Of a DNA stretch of 64,000 bases, positions 52,994-63,769 are shown piece after piece. Every line of letters begins with the position of its first letter. Within the stretch, counting starts at the first letter, position 1. The translations under genes were made by a program, and so were the position numbers. The DNA is from Paludibacteraceae bacterium. GTDB lineage: Bacteria > Bacteroidota > Bacteroidia > Bacteroidales > Paludibacteraceae. The stretch spans positions 124,001 to 188,000 of the forward strand of contig JAFYQJ010000011.1 of NCBI GenBank assembly GCA_017547145.1, given 5' to 3'. Under the pieces are notes generated by a model. The model did no database searches, was not told the origin of the DNA, and was given only the letters and a program-made list of their open reading frames with translations.

Positions 52994-53515
52994 TTAATTT
53001 TTTACTTGTATAGTGTTTAAGTAAAATAGTATTTGCTCTAATAAAATATCTTTTTCTTTTTCAGAAGTTATGTTAATAATTAAGTCGAAAATGTTGTAAT
53101 ATTTTGATTTACAGCCACATTTAATTTTTGAAGAAGAAGTTGCAGTCAAAATATTTAATACATTAGAAGATGTTAAATCAAGGTTTATAAGAATATCTGA
53201 GTTCTGTGAAAAACACCATTCTATATCTTTCTTTTTGGGATTGTTCCAAAAGTTTAAATCTTTTTTTGTGATAAGCTTTTCAAACTGAATAGTATCAAGA
53301 TTTTCTTTTTTTGATAATTTTTTTATAAATCCTAATATAACTATCTCTTTATCAGTGATTTTTTCTTTTATATTAAACGATGTTTTATTTAATTCTTGCA
53401 AACTTTCTCCTTGAATGAATATAAGAATTTTTTTAGCATCAGCAAAGTTTACAAATTGTTTATTACGCAGAAGTTGATACTTTTTTAAAACTCTATGTAG
53501 TTTGTATTTAGACAT
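52994..53515 (-). CDS. Conserved Bacteroidota protein (DUF6913-like)
   Basis: No function is known. This 173-residue soluble protein begins MSKYKLHRVLKKYQLLRNKQ with a very basic helix, followed by KKILIFIQGES and ILINLDLTSSNVLNILTATSS. It resembles DUF6913, a family I associate with this position next to ligA and dapA. Spacing to ligA is three bases. Confidence 0.65.
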   Translation of the reverse strand: MSKYKLHRVLKKYQLLRNKQFVNFADAKKILIFIQGESLQELNKTSFNIKEKITDKEIVILGFIKKLSKKENLDTIQFEKLITKKDLNFWNNPKKKDIEWCFSQNSDILINLDLTSSNVLNILTATSSSKIKCGCKSKYYNIFDLIINITSEKEKDILLEQILFYLNTIQVKN

Positions 53516-53518
53516 ATT

Positions 53519-55546
<2,028 letters not shown>

Positions 55547-55689
55547 TTAAGATATTTTTTAAAAACACATTTCTAGATAAAAATATAAAGAATATTGTTG
55601 TTTTAGTTTTTTTAAAAAAAACGACATTTTGCTTTAATAAAGTATTATTTTTGCACTAATAAAAACAGATAAAAGCTCTTTAAAAAATT

Positions 55690-56631
55690 ATGATGACTTA
55701 TAGAACTCTTCTTCGAATAAAAGTTATGCAATTGTTGTATGCTTTTGAGAGTAAAAACGACAAAATGTTAAGTGTCTCTGAAAATGAACTTATAAAAAGT
55801 ATTCAAAAAACCACAGATCTTTATTTTCACCTACTAAATCTTTCTGTTTTTATTACGAAATATGCCGAAGATTGCATAGAAATTGCAAAAAACAAATTTC
55901 GTCCAACTCAAGAGGAATTAAATCCGAACATGAAGTTTGTTAACAATTTGTTTGTTAAGCGGTTGTTGGCAAATAATGAATTCTTGGAAAATATAAAATC
56001 TTTGTCTGCTTCATGGAATGACAATCCAGAAGTAATAAAATCTATTTATTCGGAAATACAGCAAAGTGATTTTTATATTGAATATATGTCTTCTTCCGAA
56101 AATGATTTTAAAGAAGATAAAATACTTTGGAGAAACATTTTTGAGAAAATAATTGCAAATAACGTGTTGTTGGATGAAGCTCTTGAAGATCAATGTATTT
56201 ATTGGAATGATGATTTAGAATTGGCACTTAGTTTTGTGGTAAAAACTACAAAACAGATGCAAGAAGAAACTATTTCAGAATCTTTATTACCAAAAATATC
56301 TCGTGAGGAAGATATTGTTTTTGCTAAAGAACTCTTCGCTGATGTTATTCTAAACAAAAATGATTATCGTGATTTAATTAGTCGCTTGTCGCAACATTGG
56401 GATCCAGAGCGTATTGCTTTTATGGATATTCTTATTATGTTAATAGCTATTTCTGAATTAGTGAAATTTCCTACAATTCCTATAAACGTAACTATAAACG
56501 AATACATCGAAATTTCTAAAATGTATAGTACAGAAAAAAGTCATATGTTTATAAATGGAATTTTAGATAAGGCAGTAGCAATTTTAAAATCGGAGAAAAA
56601 GATTTTAAAGGTAGAATCAGTAAAAATTTAG
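55690..56631 (+). CDS. nusB: Transcription antitermination factor NusB, long form
   Basis: NusB works with NusE in antitermination of ribosomal RNA operons. At 313 residues it is roughly twice the E. coli size, as usual in Bacteroidota: the N-terminus MMTYRTLLRIKVMQLLYAFES begins the fold, and the conserved C-terminal core is DILIMLIAISELVKFPTIPINVTINEYIEISKMY. It ends in TAG; read-through would run into yajC in another frame. It heads the nusB-yajC-ybbR-coaE operon. Confidence 0.92.
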   Translation: MMTYRTLLRIKVMQLLYAFESKNDKMLSVSENELIKSIQKTTDLYFHLLNLSVFITKYAEDCIEIAKNKFRPTQEELNPNMKFVNNLFVKRLLANNEFLENIKSLSASWNDNPEVIKSIYSEIQQSDFYIEYMSSSENDFKEDKILWRNIFEKIIANNVLLDEALEDQCIYWNDDLELALSFVVKTTKQMQEETISESLLPKISREEDIVFAKELFADVILNKNDYRDLISRLSQHWDPERIAFMDILIMLIAISELVKFPTIPINVTINEYIEISKMYSTEKSHMFINGILDKAVAILKSEKKILKVESVKI

Positions 56632-56671
56632 ATTTTTAATATTTGTTTAATTTTTATAAAAAAGTAGAATT

Positions 56672-56998
56672 ATGTTAACAGTTTTATTACAAGCAGCCGC
56701 AGAACCGCAACAAAACGGTTGGACAAGTATGATAATGATTGTATTGATTTTTGTTGTTTTTTATTTCTTTATGATTCGTCCACAAAGCAAACGACAAAAA
56801 GAAATTCGTAAATTTCAAGAATCGTTAGAATCGGGAAGTAGAGTTATTACTTCTGGAGGTATTTATGGAAAAGTAAAAGAGGTAAAAGACAATGTTGTAA
56901 TAGTAGAAGTTGCTGACAACGTGCGTATAAAAGTCGCAAAATCGATGGTTTTTGCTTCGTCAGAAGAGGCTACTCAAGCACAAGAACCACAAAAATAA
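56672..56998 (+). CDS. yajC: Preprotein translocase subunit YajC
   Basis: YajC is a small Sec accessory protein that associates with SecDF. It has one membrane helix (TSMIMIVLIFVVFYFFMI) directly followed by the signature RPQSKRQKEI and a compact beta domain (GSRVITSGGIYGKVKEV). The 108-residue length is typical. It lies 40 bases after nusB. Confidence 0.95.
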   Translation: MLTVLLQAAAEPQQNGWTSMIMIVLIFVVFYFFMIRPQSKRQKEIRKFQESLESGSRVITSGGIYGKVKEVKDNVVIVEVADNVRIKVAKSMVFASSEEATQAQEPQK

Positions 56999-57010
56999 AA
57001 TCGTACGAGT

Positions 57011-57988
57011 ATGACCTCTTTGAAAGTCATATTATTAAATTTTTTTAGGAAGATTAGAACTTTTGTTTTTACAAAAGATTTTCTAATCTTTCTTGTTTTT
57101 GTATTTATCTCTGCAGCTTTTTGGTTTGTAAATATGTCGGGCAAGAAGCGTTCTTTGGATATAAAAGTACTTGTAGAATATAGAAACATTCCCGATAATA
57201 TTCAATTTTTAACCACATTACCGAAAGAAATAAAAATAGAAGTAAAAGATTTTGGATTAAAAATTTTACAATATGTTTTTCAAAAAAAACATCCAATAGT
57301 AATTAGTTATGATGATTTTTTGAAAACAGACACCACTCTTCAATATCCGTTATATAAATTAGAAAATTTACTAAAGGCTAACTTTGAAAGTTCAGCAGAA
57401 ATAATTGGTGGATTAAAAAAAATAAATCTAAAATATCAAAAATTGGAGAAGAAAAGGTTGGATACACGACTTTTAGGAGGCATTTCGTTACAATCGCAGT
57501 ATGTTTTGTCGGATTCTATTCGTATAACTCCTAAAAGTGTCGATGTGTTCGGACCAAAAGAGGTAATTGATACTTTGCGATATGCCTATATAGAACCTCT
57601 ATCTTTATCAAAAATAGATAAAACAAATTCATTTAACCAATCTTTTTTGAAGCAAAAGGGAGTTTCGTATGAGCAAGAAAAAGCAACTATAGATATAGTT
57701 GTAGAAATGTTGACGGAGAAGCGTTTACAAATTCCAATTAAATGTATAAACAAACCGATGGGAGTTTATGTTCATTTGTTTCCTTCTACGGTGGAGATCA
57801 GTTTTTCTGTTGGGTTAAGCAAATTCAATACTGTAACTGAAGATGATTTTCAAGTAATACTTGATTATAATCTTCTTGAAAAAAACACTTCTGGTAGAGA
57901 GCGAGTAGTTGTCTCCTCAACAAAGGATTATATTTATTATCTAAAAACTCAACCTGCAGAGATAGAGTTCCTTTTAGAAGAAAACTAA
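57011..57988 (+). CDS. YbbR-like domain protein
   Basis: The 325 residues start with one membrane helix (FLIFLVFVFISAAFWFVN) followed by beta-rich YbbR-type repeats, for example SLDIKVLVEYRNIPDNIQFL and QIPIKCINKPMGVYVHLFPS. Outside Bacteroidota the family includes CdaR, a regulator of c-di-AMP synthesis, but no cdaA gene lies in this window. It is six bases before coaE. Confidence 0.8.
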   Translation: MTSLKVILLNFFRKIRTFVFTKDFLIFLVFVFISAAFWFVNMSGKKRSLDIKVLVEYRNIPDNIQFLTTLPKEIKIEVKDFGLKILQYVFQKKHPIVISYDDFLKTDTTLQYPLYKLENLLKANFESSAEIIGGLKKINLKYQKLEKKRLDTRLLGGISLQSQYVLSDSIRITPKSVDVFGPKEVIDTLRYAYIEPLSLSKIDKTNSFNQSFLKQKGVSYEQEKATIDIVVEMLTEKRLQIPIKCINKPMGVYVHLFPSTVEISFSVGLSKFNTVTEDDFQVILDYNLLEKNTSGRERVVVSSTKDYIYYLKTQPAEIEFLLEEN

Positions 57989-57994
57989 TTATTT

Positions 57995-58576
57995 ATGATT
58001 GTTGGAATCACAGGTGGAATAGGTTGTGGTAAATCTGTTGTTTCAAAAATAATAGATTTAATGGGTTATCCTATTTATGATTCGGATAAAAATGCAAAAA
58101 AACTTACCGACGAATCTAATAAAATTAGGCAAGGGCTTATAATTCGTTTTGGGCAAAAAATTTATGAAGGTGAGCGATTAAATCGTAAACTTTTAGCAAA
58201 AGAAATTTTTACAGATGAAGAAAATAGAGCTTATGTAAATGAGTTGATTCACCCTGTTGTTTTAGATGATTTTTTGCAATGGAGTAAATCTCAATTAAAA
58301 AATAATCGCATTGTTTTTATAGAATCAGCCATACTCTTTGAGAGTGGATTTTATAAGTATGTAGATAAAATTTTGCTAGTAACTTCTTCTCAAGATTTAC
58401 GGATAGAACGTATAAAAAAAAGAGATAACCTTCCGGTTGAAGATATAATGAGTCGATTGAATTCTCAATTGTCTCAAGAATATTTATTAGAAAGAGCAGA
58501 TTTTATCGTACAAAATGATGAGAAAAAATCTTTGCTAAAACAAATTATAATGTTGTTTGATAGTTTGAATGTATAG
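57995..58576 (+). CDS. coaE: Dephospho-CoA kinase
   Basis: CoaE performs the last step of coenzyme A synthesis. P-loop GITGGIGCGKSVV is at residues 4-16; YDSDKNAK carries the catalytic Asp; ELIHPVV, FIESAILFESG and RIERIKKRDN follow. At 193 residues the length is normal. It ends in TAG, after which the decayed region begins. Confidence 0.94.
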   Translation: MIVGITGGIGCGKSVVSKIIDLMGYPIYDSDKNAKKLTDESNKIRQGLIIRFGQKIYEGERLNRKLLAKEIFTDEENRAYVNELIHPVVLDDFLQWSKSQLKNNRIVFIESAILFESGFYKYVDKILLVTSSQDLRIERIKKRDNLPVEDIMSRLNSQLSQEYLLERADFIVQNDEKKSLLKQIIMLFDSLNV

Positions 58577-58588
58577 GCACTATTTAAT

Positions 58589-58767
58589 AATTATAAATAT
58601 TATGTAGGAAGATATGGCAACAATCAACCGCAGATAAATGGAAAAAATGGGAAATATATTATTTGGCAATATTCGGAAAAAGGTAATATAAACGGTATTC
58701 CTAAATATGTTGATTTATGTCGATTTGCTGAAGGATTTCTATTGACGATATTGCTTTAAAGAAATAA
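58589..58767 (+). pseudogene. GH25 lysozyme, C-terminal fragment
   Basis: The bases encode YYVGRYGNNQPQING and then IIWQYSEKGNINGIPKYVD, the last strand region of GH25 (Cpl-1 type) muramidases, where the WQYS-x-x-G and V-D motifs close the active barrel. The upstream part is missing and stops precede it. After FAEGF the frame is lost; adding one T in the TTT run at about 58738 restores SIDDIALKK and a stop, a natural GH25 end. A truncated, frameshifted relic of a cell-wall-cutting enzyme. Confidence 0.7.
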
Positions 58768-58777
58768 TATAGAATAG

Positions 58778-59191
58778 TTGAAGAATTACTTAAAAACAAA
58801 AAATGTAGATGTAGAATAGTTTTCAAATGGAGAATTAAATACAATGTTAGCTCATAGAAAACGTTTACTTAGAGAAACTGCTCCTAAAGTGTATAATATT
58901 GTGCATCCAAATAAAGATATGTTTACAGTGGTGGGTTATAATAGAAATTGGGACCCAAAAAATTATATTGGATCTATTGTATTGAAAAATAATCTTCGGA
59001 ATATAGATGATAAGTTTCATGTAAAAAGTATTTATAATATTACTCAAGAATACCCTGATAAAGTTCCTTTAAAAGGTGTGTCAGAACAATTATACAATGC
59101 GGCAATAATTGCGGATAAACAAATGTAGAATAAAGGTATCATTACAGGTGAATTTTTAAAATAGCCTGAAAAAAACCACAAAAGTTTTAAA
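58778..59191 (+). pseudogene. Decayed gene of unknown type, interrupted only by TAG codons
   Basis: One frame from 58760 to 59191 contains TAG at 58775, 58817, 59126 and 59162 but no TAA or TGA. The longest clean piece, 58844-59128, encodes 94 residues beginning MLAHRKRLLRETAPKVYNIV, with DMFTVVGYNRNWDPKNYIG and KFHVKSIYNITQEYP. The flanking codons read naturally if TAG is Gln (VE-Q-FSNGELNT). The pattern DVHKV-like strand at FHVKSIYN recalls phage- or toxin-type nuclease domains, weakly. Most likely a broken effector gene; a recoded element is the alternative. Confidence 0.45.
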
Positions 59192-59254
59192 TAAATTTGC
59201 AGATAAAAAATTAATTTCAAATAATGGAAATCAGGAATTACAGAAAACAACCCT

Positions 59255-59377
59255 ATGTATTTATTTGTTAATCCCACATATCAAACTCCAGTAAAATCAA
59301 TATTATTTGATCCAAAGACCATTAACAGAAAAGGTAAGATGAAAATAGATTGGAATAATATAAATATTTATAAATAA
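59255..59377 (+). pseudogene. C-terminal tail of a polymorphic toxin-like protein
   Basis: The 40-residue frame reads YLFVNPTYQTPVKSILFD and ends MKIDWNNINIYK, one base before the next gene. Upstream, 59172-59254, another frame gives KVLNKFADKKLISNNGNQEL, so a frameshift separates pieces of one protein. Endings with a short Asn/Asp-rich N-I-Y-K motif directly followed by a small gene are typical of exchangeable toxin tips. No catalytic site can be identified. Confidence 0.45.
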
Positions 59378-59378
59378 A

Positions 59379-59657
59379 ATGACATTCGCAGAAACAAGAA
59401 AAGAGATAAATAATATAGGTTTATTCTTTATGAAATTGAAAGAAATAAAATCTAACGCAGATTTTGAAAAAGAAATACCTGAAATTCAGAGTGTTATGAC
59501 AACTTTATTTTATTATGGTTGCAAAGAATTAGTAACGGAGGCACGAACTTATTTTCTTTCAGTTGGAATCGATAAAGAGTTAGTCGATACTTATATAGAT
59601 GAACGAGAAGTTGATTCAAATTTAAAACTACTGCAAGAAGAAAGTGGATTATTGTAA
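59379..59657 (+). CDS. Small protein, possible immunity protein
   Basis: Not recognised. This 92-residue acidic helical protein (MTFAETRKEINNIGLFFMKL, ending VDSNLKLLQEESGLL) begins one base after the stop of a toxin-tail fragment, the placement expected for an immunity gene. It has no stops or frameshifts. Immunity function is inferred from context only. Confidence 0.45.
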   Translation: MTFAETRKEINNIGLFFMKLKEIKSNADFEKEIPEIQSVMTTLFYYGCKELVTEARTYFLSVGIDKELVDTYIDEREVDSNLKLLQEESGLL

Positions 59658-59660
59658 GTT

Positions 59661-59813
59661 TTTTCATGGAACAGGTACATCAAACAATACAATAACTTTA
59701 CCAGAAAATCCATAGTCGGAAATAATGGAAATTTTGATTTAAATGATAAAAATATTTATAAAACAATTTTGTTCCCAATTGTTGGAGCGAGTGCGTATAA
59801 TGCAACACAATAG
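59661..59813 (+). pseudogene. Second toxin-tail fragment
   Basis: The first frame gives FHGTGTSNNTITLPENP and stops; the next frame continues GNNGNFDLNDKNIYK and TILFPIVGASAYNATQ before TAG at 59811-59813. NIYK followed by a hydrophobic stretch is shared in style with the fragment at 59.3 kb. The end overlaps the start of the following small gene. A frameshifted relic. Confidence 0.45.
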
Positions 59814-60249
59814 AAAAATAAAACAATTGAAGAAAAAATTAAATGATAAAGAACTAGAAGATCTGATTAAAACAATTAAATTTAATTTTTTTCATAAAGA
59901 AGTTTCAGCTAAAACTGTATCTCAATTGCTTGTAAAGAAAAGCAAATCTGAATTTGTAAAATATAGTGAAATTTTAACAATTCTTGTAAATAGTAAACAT
60001 TATACTATTGTTACAATTTGTTTACCTTCCGATTTCCCTTATATTGAAAATCATTCTAGATTAATAGGACACTATGAAGAATCTATTGAGAATTGTTTCA
60101 AAATAATCTGGTGGAATAAAAATAAAGAAGTTATTGAAGAAAAAATATTTTCCGATTTCAAAGATTATTTAATATGTAGATTGCAATTAGAAGAAAAAGT
60201 TCACAAACATTCGTGTAAAGAAATATTTAATGAGATATTCGAGATTTGA
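59800..60249 (+). CDS. Small protein overlapping a toxin-tail fragment, possible immunity protein
   Basis: The start giving MQHNRKIKQLKKKLNDKELE is chosen because it overlaps the end of the preceding fragment by 14 bases, as toxin-immunity pairs do; an ATG 57 bases upstream lies within that fragment. The 149 residues are Lys- and Glu-rich, with YTIVTICLPSDFPYIENHS as the central strand region. Intact frame. Function inferred from position. Confidence 0.45.
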   Translation: MQHNRKIKQLKKKLNDKELEDLIKTIKFNFFHKEVSAKTVSQLLVKKSKSEFVKYSEILTILVNSKHYTIVTICLPSDFPYIENHSRLIGHYEESIENCFKIIWWNKNKEVIEEKIFSDFKDYLICRLQLEEKVHKHSCKEIFNEIFEI

Positions 60250-60269
60250 AAAATAAAACTTTTTAACTA

Positions 60270-60402
60270 ATGACCATAAAAGAAAAAATAGGAATCCCAA
60301 AAGGGGAAAGGAATAATACACTTCGTTACAAAGAATTAGGAACTACCGCTATAAAACATCAATAACTCTTCAATTTTAGGTGAGGAAGTGCATAAGAAAT
60401 AA
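60270..60402 (+). pseudogene. Short degraded frame at the end of the toxin-immunity remnants
   Basis: ATG at 60270 opens 31 residues (MTIKEKIGIPKGERNN... TAIKHQ) to TAA; another frame continues SSILGEEVHKK and a stop at 60400-60402. It looks like the two ends of a lost gene. A strong terminator follows. Confidence 0.3.
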
Positions 60403-60408
60403 GTTTTT

Positions 60409-60450
60409 AAATCCTAATTATTGTTTAGCTACAGTAATTGGGATTTTTTT
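60409..60450 (+). terminator. Terminator closing the remnant region
   Basis: AATCCTAATTATTG (60410-60423) pairs with CAGTAATTGGGATT (60432-60445) with G-U pairs, then seven T. Confidence 0.8.
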
Positions 60451-60557
60451 AGATGTGGAGATATGCTTTATAACATATAGATTTTTTTAGCTAGCAGAAA
60501 AAATAACGTTAAATTGGCAAACATTAAAAATGTCTGTTTAATTAAAAAATAAAGGCT

Positions 60558-62720
60558 ATGAAAATTTATCAATCGAATGAAATTAAGAACATTTCTTTAT
60601 TAGGAAGTTCTGGTTCGGGCAAAACAACACTTGCCGAGGCAATGCTTTACGAAAGCGGGGTGATTAAACGTATTGGAACGGTTGCCGCAAAAAATACGGT
60701 TTCCGATTATTTCCCTGTAGAACAAGAATATGGGTACTCTGTTTTCCCGTCTGTAATTCATGCAGAATGGTTGGGTAAGAAGTTGAATTTTATTGATTGT
60801 CCGGGGTCTGATGATTTTGTTGGTGGTGTAATTACATCGTTGTCTGTTACAGATACAGCCTTAATTCTTTTAAACTCTCAATATGGTGTAGAGGTAGGTA
60901 CTCAAAACCATTTTAGACATACCGAACAATTAAAAAAACCGGTAATTTTTGCAGCAAATCAATTGGATCAAGACAAGGTTGATTTTGAGCAATTGGTAGC
61001 GCAGATAAAAGACAACTTTGGGCCAAAGGTTGTTTTGGTGCAATATCCAATAACAGTAGGTTCGGCTTTTAATGCAGTGATAGACGTGTTGTTGATGAAA
61101 ATGTATAAATGGAAACCCGAAGGAGGGGCTCCCGAAATTTCAGAAATTCCAGTCGATCAACTTGAAAAGGCAAAAGAGTTGCATAATATTCTTGTTGAAG
61201 CAGCAGCGGAAAACGATGAGACGTTAATGGATAAATATTTTGAAAAAGGCTCTCTTACCGAAGACGAAATGCGCGAAGGTATTCGCAAGGGGTTGATAGA
61301 TAGAAGTATATTCCCATTGTTCTGCGTTTGTGCAGGTCGTGATATGGGTGTTCGTCGTTTGATGGAGTTTTTGGGAAATGTAGTGCCTTTTGTTGACGAA
61401 ATGCCTAAACCAAAAACAATTACAGGAGAAGAAGTTGCTGTTGATTCAAATGGTCCTACTTCGTTATTTGTATTTAAAACTAGTGTAGAACCACACATTG
61501 GTGAGGTTTCTTATTTTAAAGTGATGTCGGGTAGAGTTCACGAAGGTGATGACTTAATAAATGTTAGTCGCTCGTTGTCAAAAGAACGAGTTAATCAAAT
61601 TTATTGTGTAGCAGGTCAAAATCGTATTGCTTTGAGCGAGTTAGTAGCAGGAGATATAGGTGCTACAGTGAAAATGAAAAATGTGCGTACAGGAAATACG
61701 TTAAACGGAAAAGATTGCGATTTAGAATTTCCAACAATTAGTTATCCTGAACCTAAATATCGCAGAGCTATAAAAGCACAAAAAGAGGCAGAGGATGAAA
61801 AGCTTAGTGAAATTTTGACTCGTATGCACGAAGAAGATCCTACGTGGATTGTAGAACAATCAAAAGAGTTGAAGCAACAAATTGTTTATGGACAAGGAGA
61901 GTTTCATTTGAGAACATTGAAATGGAGAATTGAAAATAACGATAAAGTTATGATTGACTTTATTGAACCAAGAATACCTTATCGTGAAACAATTACAAAA
62001 GCATCTCGTGCCGATTATCGTCACAAAAAACAATCAGGAGGTGCAGGTCAATTTGGCGAAGTGCATATGATAGTTGAACCTTATTTTGAAGGAATGCCAG
62101 AACCTACTACTTATAAATTTAACGGACAAGAGTATAAAATAAGTGTACGCGATAAACAAGAAGTGGCTTTGGATTGGGGTGGAAAATTGGTGTTTGTAAA
62201 TAGTATTGTTGGTGGAGCTATTGATGCTCGATTCTTACCTGCAATATTGAAAGGGGTGATGGATAGAATGGAACAAGGGCCTTTGACAGGTTCTTATGCT
62301 CGCGATGTACGCGTAATTGTTTATGATGGAAAAATGCATCCGGTAGATTCTAACGAAATCTCATTCCGATTAGCTGGAAGAAATGCGTTTAGTCAAGCAT
62401 TTAAGGAAGCAAGCCCAAAACTATTGGAACCTGTGTATGATGTTGAGGTGGTAGTTCCTTCAGATAGACTTGGTGATGTTATGAGCGATTTGCAAAGCCG
62501 CAGAGCTATTGTTCTTGGTATGAATAGCGAAAAAGGTTTTGAACATTTACATGCAAAAGTACCTTTAAAAGAGATGTCTAATTATTCAACGAGTTTAAGT
62601 TCTATCTCGGGAGGACGAGCTTCTTTCACAATGCATTTTGCATCTTATGAATTATGCCAAGCAGATGTTCAAGAAAAATTGTTGAAAGAATATGAAGCTT
62701 CTCAACAAGATAAGGATTAA
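60558..62720 (+). CDS. Elongation factor G2-like translation factor
   Basis: This is a second, divergent EF-G. The 720 residues keep the EF-G order: G domain, domains II and III, IV (KQSGGAGQFGEVHMIVEP) and V (GVMDRMEQGPLTGSYARDV upstream of the end). The GTPase motifs are altered: P-loop GSSGSGKTT instead of AHIDAGKTT, and DCPGSDDF where canonical EF-G has DTPGHVDF, so the catalytic His is replaced by Ser. NQLD takes the place of NKMD. Bacteroides EF-G2, as I recall, translocates without GTP hydrolysis during starvation; a similar role is likely here. The canonical EF-G gene is not in the window. Confidence 0.85.
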   Translation: MKIYQSNEIKNISLLGSSGSGKTTLAEAMLYESGVIKRIGTVAAKNTVSDYFPVEQEYGYSVFPSVIHAEWLGKKLNFIDCPGSDDFVGGVITSLSVTDTALILLNSQYGVEVGTQNHFRHTEQLKKPVIFAANQLDQDKVDFEQLVAQIKDNFGPKVVLVQYPITVGSAFNAVIDVLLMKMYKWKPEGGAPEISEIPVDQLEKAKELHNILVEAAAENDETLMDKYFEKGSLTEDEMREGIRKGLIDRSIFPLFCVCAGRDMGVRRLMEFLGNVVPFVDEMPKPKTITGEEVAVDSNGPTSLFVFKTSVEPHIGEVSYFKVMSGRVHEGDDLINVSRSLSKERVNQIYCVAGQNRIALSELVAGDIGATVKMKNVRTGNTLNGKDCDLEFPTISYPEPKYRRAIKAQKEAEDEKLSEILTRMHEEDPTWIVEQSKELKQQIVYGQGEFHLRTLKWRIENNDKVMIDFIEPRIPYRETITKASRADYRHKKQSGGAGQFGEVHMIVEPYFEGMPEPTTYKFNGQEYKISVRDKQEVALDWGGKLVFVNSIVGGAIDARFLPAILKGVMDRMEQGPLTGSYARDVRVIVYDGKMHPVDSNEISFRLAGRNAFSQAFKEASPKLLEPVYDVEVVVPSDRLGDVMSDLQSRRAIVLGMNSEKGFEHLHAKVPLKEMSNYSTSLSSISGGRASFTMHFASYELCQADVQEKLLKEYEASQQDKD

Positions 62721-62740
62721 AATTGTTAGTTTATTTAAAG

Positions 62741-62768
62741 AAGCCTATCTTAAACGATGGGCTTTTTT
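62741..62768 (+). terminator. Terminator after the EF-G2-like gene
   Basis: AAGCCTATC, short loop, GATGGGCTT then T run, with one G-U pair. Confidence 0.85.
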
Positions 62769-62828
62769 GTTTATATATTGTTTTTATAGAAAAAATAAAT
62801 ATATTTGTGTTTAATAGAGTTGAAAGTT

Positions 62829-63311
62829 ATGAATTCTAAAAAAATTGAAATAGAAGTTCTTGAGTATACTTTTACTGAATTGAATAGTGTTTCTCAACAC
62901 CTGATAGAGGTAGCTAAAGAGAATACCAAGAAATCTTACGCTCCTTATTCTAATTATTCTGTTGGAGCCGCTGTTCTGTTGGAAAATGGAGAAATAATTT
63001 CTGGAAGCAATCAGGAGAATGCAGCGTATCCTTCTGGTTTGTGTGCGGAAAGGACAGCTATTTTCTATGCAAATGCAATGTATCCAGATGTTGCACCAAA
63101 GATCTTGGCTATAGCAGCTTTTTATAATGGTAATTTTGTTGACGAACCTATTTCACCTTGTGGAAGTTGTCGGCAAGTATTACTTGAGACAGAAACTCGA
63201 TATAAAAAGGATATGCAAATTTTACTTTATGGTGAAAATAGAATTTATTTAATATCAAGTGTAAAAAAACTTTTACCTTTAGCGTTTAACGAACAAAATT
63301 TGAAAAAATGA
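62829..63311 (+). CDS. cdd: Cytidine deaminase
   Basis: Cdd converts cytidine and deoxycytidine to uridine forms. The start giving MNSKKIEIEVLEYTF is chosen over an ATG 24 bases upstream. YAPYSNYSVGAAVLLENG, the catalytic CAERTAI (zinc Cys and Glu) and the second zinc pair PCGSCRQVL are present. It overlaps the START-like gene by four bases. The 160-residue length suits the homotetrameric type. Confidence 0.93.
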   Translation: MNSKKIEIEVLEYTFTELNSVSQHLIEVAKENTKKSYAPYSNYSVGAAVLLENGEIISGSNQENAAYPSGLCAERTAIFYANAMYPDVAPKILAIAAFYNGNFVDEPISPCGSCRQVLLETETRYKKDMQILLYGENRIYLISSVKKLLPLAFNEQNLKK

Positions 63312-63685
63312 TGCAACAATTTAAAATAGAATACGTATTCAAAAATATATCAACATCTATTTTGTGGAATTTGATTTCTTCGACACAAGGTTTAGAAAAA
63401 TGGTATGCAGAATCATGTAGAGAAGAAAATGGTAAGTTTGTTTTTGAATGGGGAAATTCTGAAGAAGTAGCTCAATTGCTAAAGAAAAAAGAAGGTGAAT
63501 ACATTCGATTTCATCGAGAAGATAGCGAAAAAAATACTTTTTTTGAATTCCAAATAAATACAAATCCGTTAACTAAAGATGTAACTCTTACAATAATAGA
63601 TTTTGCTGAGGAAGATGAAATTGAGGATGCTGAAATGTTGTGGAATAAACAAATTGAAGAGTTAAGAAAAAGTTCTGGTATTTAA
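63308..63685 (+). CDS. START-like domain protein of Bacteroidota
   Basis: The 125-residue protein begins MMQQFKIEYVFKNISTSILW, followed by LEKWYAESCREENGKFVFEW and an acidic end (DFAEEDEIEDAEMLW). This is the helix-grip (SRPBCC/START-like) pattern of a small family in Bacteroidota whose ligand is not known. Its start overlaps cdd. Confidence 0.8.
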   Translation: MMQQFKIEYVFKNISTSILWNLISSTQGLEKWYAESCREENGKFVFEWGNSEEVAQLLKKKEGEYIRFHREDSEKNTFFEFQINTNPLTKDVTLTIIDFAEEDEIEDAEMLWNKQIEELRKSSGI

Positions 63686-63769
63686 ACTTTTTTAGTCATA
63701 CAATTGTTATTAATAATAAAGAAAAATTTTATGTCAACTTTATTATTAACAACTTTAATTTCTTTTGTT

